A DNA stretch of 64,000 nt. Source: Termitomyces sp. T153. Taxonomy: Eukaryota > Basidiomycota > Agaricomycetes > Agaricales > Lyophyllaceae. Both the position numbers and the translations under genes were made by a program. The notes under the pieces are model-generated. The model did not search any database and was not told the DNA's origin. It worked only from the letters and a program-made list of their open reading frames with translations. The DNA is taken from NCBI GenBank assembly GCA_018296165.2, contig JACKQL020000004.1:1302001-1366000 (forward strand). Reading direction: 5' to 3'. Below, one piece after another: positions 1-12,736 of this stretch (the first letter of the stretch is position 1; each line of letters starts with the position of its first letter).

Positions 1-622
1 CATACATTTATATGTAAGTACGGTACATCGACCCCTCGTGCGCCACTGTCACAGGCATCGGTATTAGCAGAGGATTTGTATGTGGCCGAGAGGAAGTTTT
101 ATTAGGGAGCTGCAAGTTACTCAAGTTATTTTTGAATCAACCACAGCTAACTAGATATGTACCCTGTCTTCAAGGCCGCAATACCTGTTAAAAGTCTGGA
201 TCTTCAAGTAGTCAACTCGGAACGTATAAATATTGAGGCTGTGGTAACGTATATACTCATGTGAGTGAACAGTATAGATCAAGGGTTAATTACCGAGACG
301 ATAGGAGAGAGCTCATAAACAGCAATGTTTCCAGAAAATGTGTGTTGAAATTTTCTAACAGTACGGTTGATAAAAACAACTGAAAAGACCCAATTGTATC
401 ACAAACAATCTATGAAGATATAGTCTGTCAGTGAATACATATTTCTTGTTAGCAACAGCCCGAGTTGGTTTGTGAGACAGATTCTACGGGAAGGCAGACC
501 TAACATAATACTGGCGCAACGTAGAGGTCGTGATATTGAGAAATGAATAAGCTAGATCGGGATCAATTTGCGGTGTTCCTACATTCCAAGGAAGGGCTTG
601 TCAGTCTTTACATGGTCCACTA
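1..622. other. Intergenic DNA at the left window edge
   Basis: I see no convincing coding region here. Base composition and CpG content are those of ordinary host DNA, and no LTR-like ends or tandem repeats stand out. The right part probably holds the 3' untranslated region of the transporter gene that ends at 623 on the minus strand. Confidence 0.4.
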
Positions 623-2501
623 TCATAAACCACGTACAGGCATATGAGTACTTTCGTGATCGACGTGCACAAATGCTCGCTCGACATCAGGGAGGGTTTC
701 TATCTTATCCTGTAGCTGTTGACAGAGATCGTGTGCTCTCCATAGTGGGGTGTTCGGATCCAGGACGACGTCTACTTCAACGAAATAATCCTATTTTACC
801 AGTTCAGCATGCTGTGTTCTTACGAAGAAAGAACACTCACAGGTCCACTCTGCACGGAAAGAGGAAGTACTTAGCAGGAACACGAGGGCGTAAATAGAAC
901 AATGGTCTCACATGGTATGCTCGCACAGTATCGACCTTCAGGATGTCGTCACTGAAAGTCACAGCCTTGTAAATGATAAGCTGCAAGAAGTCATGCGGGG
1001 CCGATTTCCCGGCCAGGAGTTCAAATTCTTTGTAAATAGTGCGGCCCCAGGCAATGATAACACCCAAAGCGATCTGAGCAGGGAAGGGAGAGATTAGAGT
1101 CACAAGTGAGGTAACAAAGTCGAGTCAAAACACACAATGATAGCTCCCATGGGATCCAAAACTACGCGTTCACGTCAGAGGCCATTGATCGCAGTCGAGG
1201 AAACCGTCCACTTACACCATACCCATTTGCTTCCGCCAGCTGACATGAGGAGACCTATATTGGGGTGAGGATAATAATCGAGTACAAGCCGAAGGGAGGA
1301 ATTACCAAAGCCGTTGATCCACAAGTCGTTGCGATGGTCCTCCCAGAGGACTCTTACTTGACTTGATTTCGAACGAAGGGAGAAGCAGTACACGAAAAGC
1401 ACAAATTTCACGCCTGGTAAAAATGACATGAGCCCAGGACACATGCAACGGCTGCAGATGATGACATACCTAAAGCAACCGCGACAGCAATGATTGACGG
1501 CAAATGAAACTTCTTGACGTCCTCCTTGGTTACGATGCTCCGGACGGATTCCACGACAACGACAAGGTTCACAGAATCCATACTAGAAAGAAGATCAGAA
1601 ACACGTAGCGGAAGACTACAATGTTCGTACAGAAAACCTGCGAAGAATTTTTCAACAACTTGTTCAGACAATCTTCGATGATAAACAGACCATATACCAC
1701 ATTGCCAATTGTTTCAAGACGAGCACCACCTACAGGCCACCGATTGACGTCGAGCTTTTCCGCTTTTCTGTGGAGCCAAAAGAGAAGAACATTGCTTCCA
1801 ATATCGAACACCGAGTCGATTCCCGTGGCCAACAGAGACAAGGAATCTGAAGAAATTGCGGCGTACACTAATGCATAACATTAGTGGTGATTCGTCAAAA
1901 GTGGTATACACGTACATTGCAACACACAGAGAAAAAAGTTACCGATAAGACTGGCATATATAGCTATCTTGACCTGTAATTGACCCTTAGTCACAGTGCC
2001 GATTATGGCATTAGAAGTAATACTCACAGGAAGGCGTACAACATCCTCCTCAGCACGTGCTTCCGCTGTGTGATCCTCCATGGGCTTCAATAATGAGGCG
2101 ATAAGCTACGGTATATATCTGTCAAACTTTTGGACAGGTAATAGAAATTGAAGAGAGCACACATCATTCTGCCTCTGGTGATAGCGCGCAACGCGCTTCC
2201 CCTTCCTCGACTGTTCGCGCAAAGAGACAAGCTGTGAGTGAGTGAGAAGGCCATCTCGAAGTTGATACGGATCGAGAGGCTGGACGCTTGACGCCTCAGA
2301 TGTCCTTTCAATATCTACTTCCAGAGAGGGGATCGTATTAGCTACCACTGTCTCGGGGTTCTGATATAATTGATTGATGACTAGAAATTTCAAAGAACAA
2401 GGAAAATTTACCATTGACGATAGAGAACCCTTGGACGAACCTGGAGTCTTTTGGTTATCCGCCATGTCGTCCAAGAATTCAGAAAGTGAGGTGTTTGGCA
2501 A
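623..2501 (-). CDS. Cation diffusion facilitator (CDF) metal transporter, multi-exon
   Basis: Probable membrane transporter exporting divalent metal ions (Zn, Mn or Fe) by proton antiport. The first exon runs 2501-2412 and starts MPNTSLSEFLDD; its intron is 2411-2361. Later exons give an acidic cytosolic N-terminus, then transmembrane segments with a conserved CDF block (SLSLLATGIDSVFDIGSN, about 1850-1790) that contains the metal-site Asp residues. A second block, EDHRNDLWINGFG (about 1345-1307), is typical of the fungal MMT-like branch. The C-terminal cytosolic domain is visible as VEVDVVLDPNTPLW and VERAFVHVDHE (about 770-640), the usual CDF dimerisation fold. I count eight or nine short introns. 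The stop at 623 assumes the last exon is read through; a short final intron would move it to 579. Metal specificity cannot be told from sequence. Family assignment is firm; exact exon borders are less so. Confidence 0.85.
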
Positions 2502-2879
2502 AGAAATGAAACGAGGTGGGAAAAACCGAAACAGTGGATGTGGCCAAATCGGATCAACTCAATCTCGCTGTACCGTTCGCTCGGGTTCCCAAAGGTCTGG
2601 ATACGAGGCTTCTGCACAACAAATCCTGGAGAACCTGAGAAGTACGCACAAGGAGCACAACCAAGTAGGCCGCCTGTGGTGGGAGATAGGATAACGGCAG
2701 TGATGCCTATTCTTCGCAGTTTCACCGCGAGGATTCATTCTCCGTCTGAATTCTGAGTAGACGCACGGACCAGTCCCATCGATGGGAAGTGAGACAGCGA
2801 AAGCCCGCTTGTCCTGATTTTTTTTCTGCAGTCTAAAGTATCAACGTCAACAGCGGCTGTCAATATGATCCACATCAGG

Positions 2880-3315
2880 AGCTTAGGCTCGTTTCCACTG
2901 TCTGGGTCGTAGCACCGTGATCGAGATATCAAAAGGTTTTACATAGCCACCGAGTGTTCTCCGGAACGACATGACTTTGACTAACGAGACGCGTTTTTGG
3001 GATCTTGCGCCTGTCTTCTTGATTTTGGCCCTTCACAAAATCCTGCATCTCGCTCTGGAGCTGACAGCACTTCTAGATTCGCAGTCTTATTCTGGTGCTT
3101 GCTTTCCTCGTGTCTCGGCACACCATTTCGTCGCTTGTTATCCGATTTGTGGGTACGGTTTGGAGAGCAAGAACGAATATCGGCATAGAAATCCTTGAAC
3201 GTTCTCCTGCCACACGACTATCTGTGTCATCGATTCATCACTTGTGCTCGAGGAATTTCCCACCATCCATTAATTAATGGTAATCTACTTGGTAAAATCT
3301 ACCTCTGATCACTAA
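2880..3315. repeat. Dispersed repeat R1, copy 1
   Basis: This stretch of about 435 bp closely matches 49451-49955 in the same orientation. Shared landmarks are the 'gagatatcaaaa' block near 2920, 'gaacgacatgactttgac' near 2963, and 'ctacttggtaaaatct' near 3286. Copy 1 lacks about 50 bp near 3160 that copy 2 carries, and about 10 bp near 3043. It is CpG-rich, unlike the old transposons. I see no TG..CA ends or target duplication, so I cannot say whether it is a transposon fragment or part of a duplicated gene. Small reading frames exist on both strands, but none is intact in both copies. Confidence 0.7.
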
Positions 3316-3445
3316 TCTGATGATGTCGGGTGTCGACCGAAAATCTGAGAGATAAGCAGCACTAAGCGTAATAATCAATCTAAATTTGTGATATGGTTTA
3401 CAGTTATTTGCATAAACAAAATGTCATATTTCAGAATTTGCGGAC

Positions 3446-3640
3446 TTGGTCCTTAACTGTCATCCGTACCGCAGGATCAGTCGTGACTCGAAACTAGCCG
3501 CAATCAATATGTATGAACATCATGAACTTATTCCTCTAAATCATATTCTTGACTTCTCTGAAAGAACTTTCTATTGGATTCTCAGTCTCTGGATGGAAAC
3601 AGGTGACGTCATACGACGCCACACATGCAATCCGTGGAGC
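3446..3640 (+). pseudogene. N-terminal helix-turn-helix fragment of a Tc1/mariner-type transposase
   Basis: A reading frame of about 65 residues (CHPYRRISRDSKLAAINMYE, then FSERTFYWILSLWMETGDV) resembles the homeodomain-like DNA-binding start of DDE transposases common in agaricomycetes. The usual pattern is R-R-I-S-x-D-x-K-x-A-A-I, a short linker, then F-S-x-R-T-F-Y-R-I-L-x-L-W. The frame then degrades, and no DDE catalytic domain follows before the repeats at 3746. It is therefore a dead fragment. The family call rests on my recognition of this pattern, not on a search. Confidence 0.5.
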
Positions 3641-3745
3641 GACCTCGACTTCTTGTCTTTGATGTCATAAATCATCTCCTTCATTTGGTTTGTCACCGCC
3701 CCATGTATAAATATTGACTTGACTTGGATCTTTCAACAGACCTTT

Positions 3746-3976
3746 CTTGTATCTCAGTGAGTACTGGACTATTCTCTCTAATTCTACTCTCATCCTGACC
3801 ATTGAGTAGAATGATTTCAATCCCTCAAGTTGCTTGCTTGAGTCGTTGTGGAGTTGTAGCTGGTTCATCTCCCTACCAAGAGGGCAACTTGTATCTCGGT
3901 AAGTACTGGACTGTTTTCTCTATTTCTGCCCTCATCCTGATCATTGGATAGGATGATTTGAGGCCCCCAAGTAACT
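3746..3976. repeat. Two direct copies of an approximately 89-bp sequence
   Basis: Copy 1 (3746-3834) and copy 2 (3888-3976) both begin cttgtatctc and share gagtactggact or gtactggact, catcctga and gatgattt. They are spaced 142 bp apart. They lie just beyond the 3' end of the CACTA-like transposase, where such transposons often carry subterminal repeats that bind transposase. That role is an inference; I found no clean terminal inverted repeat. Confidence 0.6.
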
Positions 3977-4022
3977 TGGAGAATGGTAAAACTGTTTTCA
4001 AGCTAGTTTAACAGACTATTCA

Positions 4023-4705
4023 CTATCTACATTTTTGGTTGAGCCCCCAACATACCACCATTGTTGGTATGTTGATCCCATATGTTCTAGGTGAATTACA
4101 ATATGTTGCTAGGTGGCAGATGATGTGACATAGCTCGATAATGGATATTGTTGTGGACTGTTTACAGCTGACAGCCTTTGTCTGTAGATTTGAGCATGGA
4201 TTGTACCTGTATGGAATACATTGAATTTCTGTTAGTGAGAGTGGCTGGTGATGATGAATGAGGAAAAAGGTTTGCATGACACCTTCAAGTGGAAGTTCCC
4301 AAATGGCCTTGATAAATCCAGTTTCTGTGATGCTGCCTGCAGTTGGAATGTGAAAGTGTATATGGTTGTTTCCTATATGACTGTTGTTGCAACTATAGGT
4401 GCAACCATCCAGTGTTTTCTGCCTCGGATATTTGGCTGAAGGTGCAAGCATTAGAGTACCAGGTGGATGAGGGCCTTCAGCATAAACCACTTGTAATTGT
4501 GGCCAATAGCATTCAGATATTGCAATAACAATGATATGCTGTTCACTGAGTTGTTTGCCATTTGCATGCACCTCTGCAAGTTCTTCTCCAGTTAAAACAT
4601 GTTCATCCTGTGTAAAGTCCAGATCTGGCTTTATATTTGTGTGCAGTTGAGTTGTAACACTTGGTAAATTGTTTTCATAGAGCATTGCTTCTAAGCAACC
4701 ATATT
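4023..4705 (-). pseudogene. C-terminal segment of a CACTA/Tnp2-like transposase
   Basis: An open frame of about 220 residues on the minus strand contains blocks such as EGPHPPGTLMLAPSAKYPR, NNHIHFHIP and FIKAIWELPLEG. I recognise these as the C-terminal part of large transposase-like proteins repeated through agaricomycete genomes. The upstream protein is not next to it: the central part (NIGEASHGNLKAHELLVLF and neighbours) lies at 43177-43503, on the far side of element E. Removing E (4706-42920) and one target duplication places the two parts next to each other in the same orientation. A catalytic triad is not in this segment. The role of this C-terminal domain is unknown to me. Confidence 0.6.
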
Positions 4706-5070
4706 TGTCAGGGGACTTCCATTTCTGACCTCCATGGCTTGTTCCAGTGCCTCCACAGCTTGTTCAATGTCTCTGGGGCTCATTCCAGACCCCCAGAGAT
4801 CTCTGGAGACCTGTGGAACTTTCCATATTACCTCACTGATCATCTTCCTAGGGTTAGGGCTAGCTCCAGCCTTCTGTACAGTCATTCCCATGCCTCCACC
4901 ACCCACTGATGCACTACACTGAGCAGCAGGGATCCTTAGACTTGTTCTCTTCAGATTTCCCTCTGCTAGGTGATTAGTCACTGCTTGTATCATTGTCTAC
5001 TTGCTAATATACTTTGGATTCACCTCTGCTAGCTGTGTGACTCAGATCCACTGCCCTGGAGGTAACCCTT
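4706..5070 (+). repeat. Left LTR of element E (interrupted near its 3' end)
   Basis: This matches 42553-42917 along its length, including the shared block cttcctagggttagg and the cttgctaatatactt block. Element A inserted three bases before the LTR end; the last three bases (ATA, ancestrally ACA) reappear at 33831-33833. Confidence 0.85.
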
Positions 5071-5281
5071 TGTAATGGAGCATCTGTCACATGCATATAT
5101 ATATATATTACTTAGTGGTTAATTACACTGATAGCATCACATGCTGCTATCCCTAAAAGTATTATACCAGTACTTATGTAAGGCAGCACCTTACATCATA
5201 CTTTGTAGACAGAACTATTGACTGGTTTTGACTTATGTTGGGTGAACTGTAAGCTGCACAACCTGTAATGGAGATGTTACA
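5071..5281 (+). repeat. Left LTR of element A
   Basis: 211 bp, starting TGTAATGGAGC and ending GATGTTACA. It pairs with 33617-33825 and, inverted, with 56850-57059. It contains a short AT dinucleotide run (about 5095-5110). Confidence 0.88.
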
Positions 5282-6066
5282 TTTTTTCAAGTCAGACAAG
5301 CAATAACTTGTTTATGAGTCAGAAACTCAAACTTCTGTAAAAGAAGTTCACTGCCACTAGATACAATCAGCACATTAACATTTTTGATGTGCACCTTCCA
5401 CAATGGGCACAGTGGTGACCATGGAAGGTCAGGTGCTTGGGCCTAGGTCCAAGACAGAGTTTGATGGAGCATTAAAGAGTGCTCCACATGGGACATTGGA
5501 ACCTGCCATGTCACACCATGATGGGGGCAGGGAGAGTGCTGTGATGCCAGGAGGACTGCCTGCAGTCACTCCAGTATGACCACCTGCAGGTGGTCATAAG
5601 GGTGTTCTAGCAGAGGGCTCATGAGGGCCCTCTACTCAACTGTATCCAGCAGCAGAGCCAGGAGGTGTAGCAGCTTCAGCAGACAAGGGGAAAACCTCTT
5701 TATATGCACTTACAGCACTGAGGCTAGAAGGACTCTGATCCTTCTCAATGACCACAGGAGGTCCAATTGACTCCTCAATGGTGGGAACATTGCTAAGGAG
5801 TGGAGAAGACTCTATACAGGGCTTGTGGGTCTGTGAGATCATGAGCTGGGCCAGTGCTGGGTATATAGACAGTAGCTCCAGCTGCATTCATTGGAATGAT
5901 ACTCGAGGATGTTAGAAACACCTCTGATATGGATGGTGAGGCTCACTCAGATGACATCCTTCATTGAAGGGTGATGGCATTCTAGCAGAGTCATGTTGAG
6001 GTTCCTAAAACCTCAACTCAGCAACATTTAGCTGCAAGAGTAGCTAAGCACATTGCAATTCAAAGA
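5282..6066 (+). other. Untranslated leader of element A
   Basis: About 785 bp between the left LTR and the first recognisable gag frame. I see no intact reading frame on the plus strand and no clear primer-binding site match to a named tRNA. The minus-strand frame at 5636-5887 looks incidental. CpG is nearly absent. Confidence 0.5.
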
Positions 6067-8440
6067 TTGTTGGGAGACAATATTATCCCAACTGATTCAT
6101 TGAAATATATGGACTTGTACATGCTGTTCTTAGCACAGGAGGTAACAGATTACCTCCAATGCAAGAAGCTGAGGGAGTTGCAGGCATTGTCTGTGATGCC
6201 ATCTCTGTATATTGGGGGAGCATATGTGCCCCCTCTGTTCCCAGTCAATGAAGCATTGACTCTGTTGCAAGTACTGCAACAGCCTGGTGAAACACCACAG
6301 GATTATGTGGCTAGACAGGCTGTGGTGGACTGTCAACACTGGGCCACATTGGGCACAATCATAGTACTGGACTTAGCATCTACTGATGCAGAGTAGGTGA
6401 TTATGGTAGAGCAACCACTGGTGCAGCATAGACCTGGTGGGTCTACATAGAGAGTGCTGACATGGGAAGGTTGAATTGCTCACAGCAATTTTGCAATGGG
6501 GGCCTGGAGGACTTTGGGCAGTCCTATGTGGATAATCAAGGAGTGGTGTTCTAAGAGAATTCCACCTATGATGCATGGCCTGAAGGGTATGTTCCACCAG
6601 AACAAACCAAGCCTATCAAGGAGGAGGAGCATGACTTGTGCTCCCCTCTCAGAGATGGACATGCTGGGACTGGTCAGAGCCCTGCAGAGTTCCAGAGAAA
6701 CACAGGGCACAGAGCAAATGCTTCTGCAAACTGGTCTGGGGAAAGATTTGTGGGTGGAGGAGACCCAGAACAAGAATCACCAGAGAGTGATCCTGTGTTG
6801 TCCCCTCCATCTATACTACACCATAGACCTCACGGCCCAGGAGGAGGTGGTGGAGGCCCAGAAAGAGGACCACCTTTTCCTGATCATGGACCACCACCAC
6901 TCCTGGAAGGAGGTCCACCAGATCCAGGAGGACCAGATGAAGGCCCTTGTGGTGAGAATGAAGGTGTAGAATGCAGAGCTGAAAGGAGGAGGACTACAGC
7001 CTTCCAAGAGAGACAGCTGTGGCAGTTTTCAATGCCACCACAACATCATAGATGCTCTGCAACTCTAGGAGTGGAAGAAGCCCACAAATATCACTGCCAG
7101 ACAATGCACAATTGTCTAAGGGAAGTGATGCAACAGTTGCTTGCAGTATGACTGGTTATACCAGAAGGACTCAAGCCCAGGCAGAGTGATCCATCAAAGA
7201 CAATCACTCCCTATGCAGGAGCTGCCAAGTTCAGTGAACTTGAAGACTAGTTGATGAGCATTTGCATATTCTATGCTGTAGCTCAGTATAGTGGGGATGG
7301 GCATGACTGTGAGAAAGTCCTGATTTAATGGACTTTTTAGCTGCTGGTGTACTGAAGTGGTACCTATGACATGTCATACATATCAATAGGGCACAATCCC
7401 ACTGGAGGTTCAAGGATATGATCCTCAGACTGTACAACTGGTTTGTACAACCTTTGACAATGCAGGATTCATGCAATGCATTCCATGATGCAGTGTATGC
7501 AGTTGAAGAAGGGGTGCAAGGCTTCTATGATGCCTTGCTTGACTATGCTCAAAACATGGCCATGTTCCCCAACAAACTTACAATTTGTGAGCAGTTCTTG
7601 GAGGGGATACCTTCTGATATGCTCATAGCATTGATATGTGACAGTGGACTAGCCCCTGAAGTAAATACTGTTGAGGAGTTTGTCTTGTAGGCTTTGGCCT
7701 CCAAGAGCAGCATCAAGACTGCTGTGCACTATTTGGAGCACAGCAAGAAGAGTCAGTCAGGATGGCAGCTGTTGTTGGCAGCAGCACAGTCTCCAGCAAT
7801 AGGGACTGTACTAGCCAAGCAGACAGAAGTGACTGGCTAGCATGGGTGGTCATAGCCATTGCAGTCATCAAAGAGACCAGCTGTATATGTGGCCTTGAGA
7901 CCATTGATACTCAGAGTTGGTGTGAGCTTGGGGCCCTCCTGACCTAGGGCTGTGGTGCAGGCAGTGAGAAAGCATCTTGCTGCAGAAAAGAATGTTGTGG
8001 CCATAGCATCAGGCCAACCCAGCAAGGATGCTGGGCAGTCTGCATACTGCTATAAGTGTGGGAAGGCTGGGCGCTTTGCACACCAATGCAGGGAACCAGC
8101 TAAGCCAGCTTTCAGGATATTTGTGTGGGCAGGTTATACAGTTGCACAGTCAGATGTAGGAAAAGCCAATGATGAGCAGGAGGAAGAACCTGCTGAGGCT
8201 GATGCCAATGAGGCATTTGAGTCTGATGGGACTCAGGAGCATGGTGAGGAGTACATTGACTTAGAAATGTACAATAACAAGTACTATACCCATGGTAGTG
8301 ATAGTGAGGGACTATTTGCCCTCATAGAGGTCTCCTTTGATGTACAGAGGGAGAATAAACCTAGTAATGAGGTTCATATGAGAAAAGTGTGGCTCATGGC
8401 ATCCAAGGATGCCATGGAATGCCCAGTGCTGCCAGCATAA
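6067..8440 (+). pseudogene. Decayed gag of element A
   Basis: The structural protein region is readable only in pieces. It starts with an N-terminal block at 6067-6396, then a Gly/Pro-rich linker (about 6636-7000, HGPGGGGGGPERGPPFP). A capsid-like block follows at 7418-7690 (AFHDAVYAVEEGVQGFYDAL, then FLEGIPSDML). The last piece is a nucleocapsid-like segment with a zinc knuckle at 8048-8089. That knuckle reads CYKCGKAGRFAHQC; the His expected at position nine of the CCHC box is Arg here. An acidic tail follows (about 8160-8330). Several stops and frame changes separate the pieces, so no functional Gag can be made. Confidence 0.65.
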
Positions 8441-10808
8441 GACAAGGAATGTCTTGTCACTTGGGTGGAAGTTAATAGCCACAGAGCATGGACATTGTGA
8501 GATTCAGGGAGTACCACTTCTGGAATTACTCCTTTATTTGTGCATGTGGCTGGGATACAAGTGGCCCCACTGGCCACTCCCATTACTCTGCAGCTGGGAA
8601 TGATTGGCAGTCATTTCATAGTGAACTATAGTGCCAGGATCACTATAAAGGTCCCTGGTGAGATTTGTAATGTCTATGTGGATGTTGCAAATTTTGATTG
8701 CTACAATATGATTGTAGGGACACCATTCATGAGACCCCATAAGGTTCTCCTGAATTTCACAAATGATCAGGTGGTCATTGACAGAAGGGCAACTTCAGCT
8801 CACACATTGGAGCTGGAGGATGCCAATGGCCATGCATGATGCTTCTGCACAGTGGAGAAGTGGCATGACAAGCAGTATTGACTCCCTGGTGGGCTCAAGC
8901 AGCCCACTGTTGAGGAGGTAGTGGATGAGGATGAACTGTGGGTAATTGCAAGCTTACCCAATGGTCACACATTCCTAATGGTATCTGAAGAAGAGTATCA
9001 CAGGAGTACTCTTCTAGAGGGGAGGAAAGTATGCCAGAAGATTTGAAGTGAACCTTCAAAGATAAGGAAAAGGAAGATTTGGGACAGATCAATCTCAAAG
9101 CCTACCCTGGAATGGGTGTACAACCCACAAATGCCACAAGAGTGGAATAGGTCATAGCTGACCTGACATGTCAGGAAGCAGTATGGCAATTTACCCCTCA
9201 AGACAAATTGTATAGAATGGCTATAGAGGACAAAATATCTGAGCCTAGCAAGTTCAAATACTTGTGGAAAGAAGCAAGAGGCAGGATAGTCCATGGCCCT
9301 GCTTGACTGAGCATACTAGACAAATCAGAAATTCATCTAATGGCCTTGCATGATAAGTATGCAAAGCCTGTACCACCTGCAAAGGCAAACAAGAAAGAGC
9401 ATCACTCTCTGCCAAAGATAGTTGTGGGAAAGTTACAACTGTCAGAAAGTGATATTCCATGCCTTCATCAGCAGTGGTACAATGAGTTTCAGGACATTGT
9501 CAATAGAACAAAGGAGAATCCTCCTTGGCATAAAGTAAATCATGAAATAAATCTCATTGATGAGTCCAAATGGTACTCATATTTCATGCCAAGGTGTCCT
9601 AAGTCACTTCAGCAGCAATTACAGGATAGAATTGACTGCTATGTGTGGGCTAAGTAGTGGGACCCATGTGCAGCTAAGCAGGCTGCACCACTTTTATGCA
9701 TTCCTAAAAGGATGGATCCCTGCAGACAGCATGAGATGCTTATCAGTGCAATGACAATACCTTACTGGACCAAGAGGTCATTAGGGAGATGTGGCTTGTG
9801 CACCAATGAGGTCAAAGATTGACCTCACTGATGCATATGAACAAGTGAGGATACATACATCAGACATACCTAAAACTGCATTTATGTCCATTACTGTAAC
9901 ATATTGCAGTAACATCATGCAGATTGGCAACTGTAATGTGCCAGCCACATTCCAATGCCTAATGATGTCTATCTTTAGAGACATCATTGATAAGTGGATG
10001 CATGTTTATCTAGACAATATATTTGTCTTCTCAGACTCCATTGAGGAACACAAGCAGCACCTTCAAGTAGTCTTTGAAAGACCATGGAAAACAAGCTCTA
10101 TCTCAAATGGAAGAAGTGCAAGTTATATGCTGAGCATGTAGAGTGCCTCAGCCATGTAATTGGTTTGCAGGAAATACACCCTGACATGGAGGAGCTGAAT
10201 AGGATCCAGGAGTGGCATACTCCTAGAACCTACAACAACATCCAACAGTTCATTGGGTTGGTGAATCACATTGAGAATTTTTTGCCCAATGTATCTGTGT
10301 ACATGGGGCCACTAATGGCCATGACACAGAATGAGTTGCCATTCCATTGCTGACCCATCCACTAATGGTGTTTTGACATGATCAAAAGGATCTGTGCCAA
10401 GACTCCAGTTATTTGCCCAATTGATCCTTGATATAAGGATCCTATTTAGCTGATTTGCAATGCTTCCAAAACAGGTGTTGGAGCAATGTATGGACAAGGA
10501 CAAAGCTGGCAGAAATGTCAGCCAGCAGGGTTCATATTCAAAAAGTTCACTAATGCATAGCAAAATTATGCCATGCATGGACTGAAAATGCTGGCTATCT
10601 TACAAGCTCTTCTCAAATGGGAGGATAAGCTTCTATGGTACAAGATCCATGTAATAATAGATCATAAAGCACTTGACTTTTTCAAAACTCAATAAAACTT
10701 GTCACTGCACCAGTGATGGTGGATAGATTCTATGTCAAAATTTAATTTTGACATCACATATGTAAAAGGAGAGCTCAAACAAGGTAGCAGACCATTTATC
10801 CTGCTACT
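8441..10808 (+). pseudogene. Decayed protease, reverse transcriptase and RNase H of element A
   Basis: The protease active site reads D-S-G-S-T-T-S-G at 8501-8524, followed by the flap-side block YNMIVGTPFM near 8705. Reverse transcriptase is seen at about 9600-10350: KIDLTDAYEQVRIH (palm aspartate), PATFQCLM, then MHVYLDNIFVFSD at about 9997-10040. The catalytic YxDD box is therefore YLDN, with the second Asp changed to Asn by a single G-to-A change. The thumb and connection follow (QQFIGLVNHIENFLPN). RNase H at about 10370-10800 is badly interrupted. The relative D lacks the segment 9728-10780 entirely. Stops occur in every domain. Confidence 0.75.
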
Positions 10809-12616
10809 TTGAGAGTGACTCTCCATGGGATGTGCACCACATCTACAACTACATATATGCAGATGCTTGTATTGACCCAGAAGGGGATGATCTACCTCCT
10901 ACACACATACAGGAAATGCAAGTGCAACTGGATCAGATATGTGCACTCTGTAACAGACCTAGTTGTGGACACAGACAAGTGCACAATTGTCACAAAATTT
11001 GTGATGAGAAAGCACACCTCCTGGCCACTAGTAATGACAGCAAGGAAGACTCAGCCCATGCTCAGCATAAATCTGATGTTTTGGGGGTTGAGATCAATAT
11101 ATCTTTGGGAGAAGCCATCCTAAGGAGGGCCCAGTCTCCTCCACCTTGAGATAGAACAGACAGGGAATTTCTCCATTGAGTTTAGTCTTTCTGTGGCAAA
11201 GACAAGCTCTTTGCAGAGATCATGACTCAACTGAAGGACTACAAGTCCTTTTGTGTCCAGGACAAGCTGATCTGGACCACCAACCTATTGGGCCATGAGG
11301 TACTTTGTATACCTTGTGATTGTGTGCTGGTAACTAGTGTGCTCAAGCAAGCATACAATGTAATGAGGCATTTCAGTGCTCAGCAAACAACAGAGTACAT
11401 TTGTCATTGGTATTGGTGGCTGACAGTGGTTGCAGACATGCAACCATTCTGTACCACTTGTCAGCTATGCCAATAGGCAAAAGAGAGCAACCAGCTCCCT
11501 TCAGGGAAATTACACTCCCTGCCAGTGCCAGTTAAGCCCTGGGATTCAATAGGGATGGACTGTATTGGTCCATTCCCTGAATTGAAGGGGTATGACTACC
11601 TATGGGTAGTTATCTGTCAGATAACAAGCATAGTGCACCTTATCCTGGTGCACACAACCATGACAGCTTTACAGCTGTCCTGGATTTACATGTGTGAGGT
11701 GGTGAGGCTGCATGGCCTCCCAAGCTCAATCATCAGTAACTGAGACTTGAAGTTCATGTTAAAATGGTGGCATGAACTGCATAAATTGTTGGGAGCAAAG
11801 CTCCAAATGTCTATGTCATTCCACCCATAGATAGATGGTCAGACTGAATGTGCCAATCAAAACATTGGTCAGATCCTGCATACCATCATACAACCAGACC
11901 AAAAAGACTGGTTAAGTAGAATTGACTTAACAGAGTTTGCAATAAATGTGAGCATTTCAGAGACAACATGGTTTGCATTGTTCAAATTGAATGGTGGGTA
12001 TATGCCATCTATGATATGGGAAATTAGGGCAGATACTGCAATCCCAAAGGGAATCCAACAGTTTGCCTGCCAAGCTCTGGAGAACTTGGCAGTGGTGCAT
12101 GATGTGATTATAGAGGCATGTGTCTTTCAGATGTGTCTGGCCAACTCACATTACAGGCCTGACCCTAAACTTAAGAAAGGTGCATTGGTGTACCTTTCAA
12201 CAAAAAACCTCAACCTACCTAAAGGGAGAGCAAGGAAACTCTGCCCTAAGTGGGTTGGGCCATATAGAAATTTGGAGGCCTATAGTGAGACCTCCAACTA
12301 TGTGTTGGAGTTGCCAATGGCACTCCAGGAACAAAGGTTACATTCTAAGTTCCATGTGTTTTTGCTGCACCTCTATAAGGCAGTGCCAGAGCCTTACAGC
12401 TTTGGTGCCCCAGACAATCAAGAATGGCTCATTGATGATCTAGTAGATTATTGTTGGAAGGGTAAGAACCTCAAATTTGAAGTTCACTGGAGTCTTGGGG
12501 ACACTGCTTGGGAGTCCTTTAAGACTTACAAGGACCTTGTAGCCCTTGACAGGTACTTAGAGTTGCAGGGCATATGGTGCCCTGCACAGTTGGATAGAAG
12601 ATCTAAGTTAACTTGA
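10809..12616 (+). pseudogene. Decayed integrase of element A with a chromodomain-like C-terminus
   Basis: The HHCC-type zinc finger region ends with CTTCQLCQ near 11455. The catalytic core is visible as IGMDCIGPFPELKGYDYLWV (about 11548) and DGQTECANQNIGQIL (about 11833-11880, containing the catalytic Glu). The longest intact frame, 11948-12616, holds the C-terminal DNA-binding part (LHSKFHVFLLHLYKAVPEP). It ends with a chromodomain-like block: WLIDDLVDYCWKGKNLKFEV, then HWSLGDTAWESFKTYKDLV. Chromodomains of Ty3 integrases steer insertion to marked chromatin; whether this one could is unknown. At least three stops break the gene upstream. Confidence 0.78.
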
Positions 12617-12736
12617 CTTAGCCTTAGAAGTCAACAGGCCCCTATGCTAGTGGCCATCACCAATTACATTAGCCAATTTTTTGGCTGAGCAGAAAGTCCA
12701 ACTGGACTTTGTCTTCCTACACATTGTTGGTGCTAC
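12617..12736 (+). other. Pol to ORF3 spacer in element A
   Basis: About 120 bp without a credible reading frame, separating the integrase stop from the first in-frame ATG of the third ORF. Confidence 0.4.

Noticed and set aside
4248..4528. Plus-strand frames opposite the transposase C-terminus
   Set aside because: They mirror the minus-strand frame that has recognisable blocks and carry no motif of their own.
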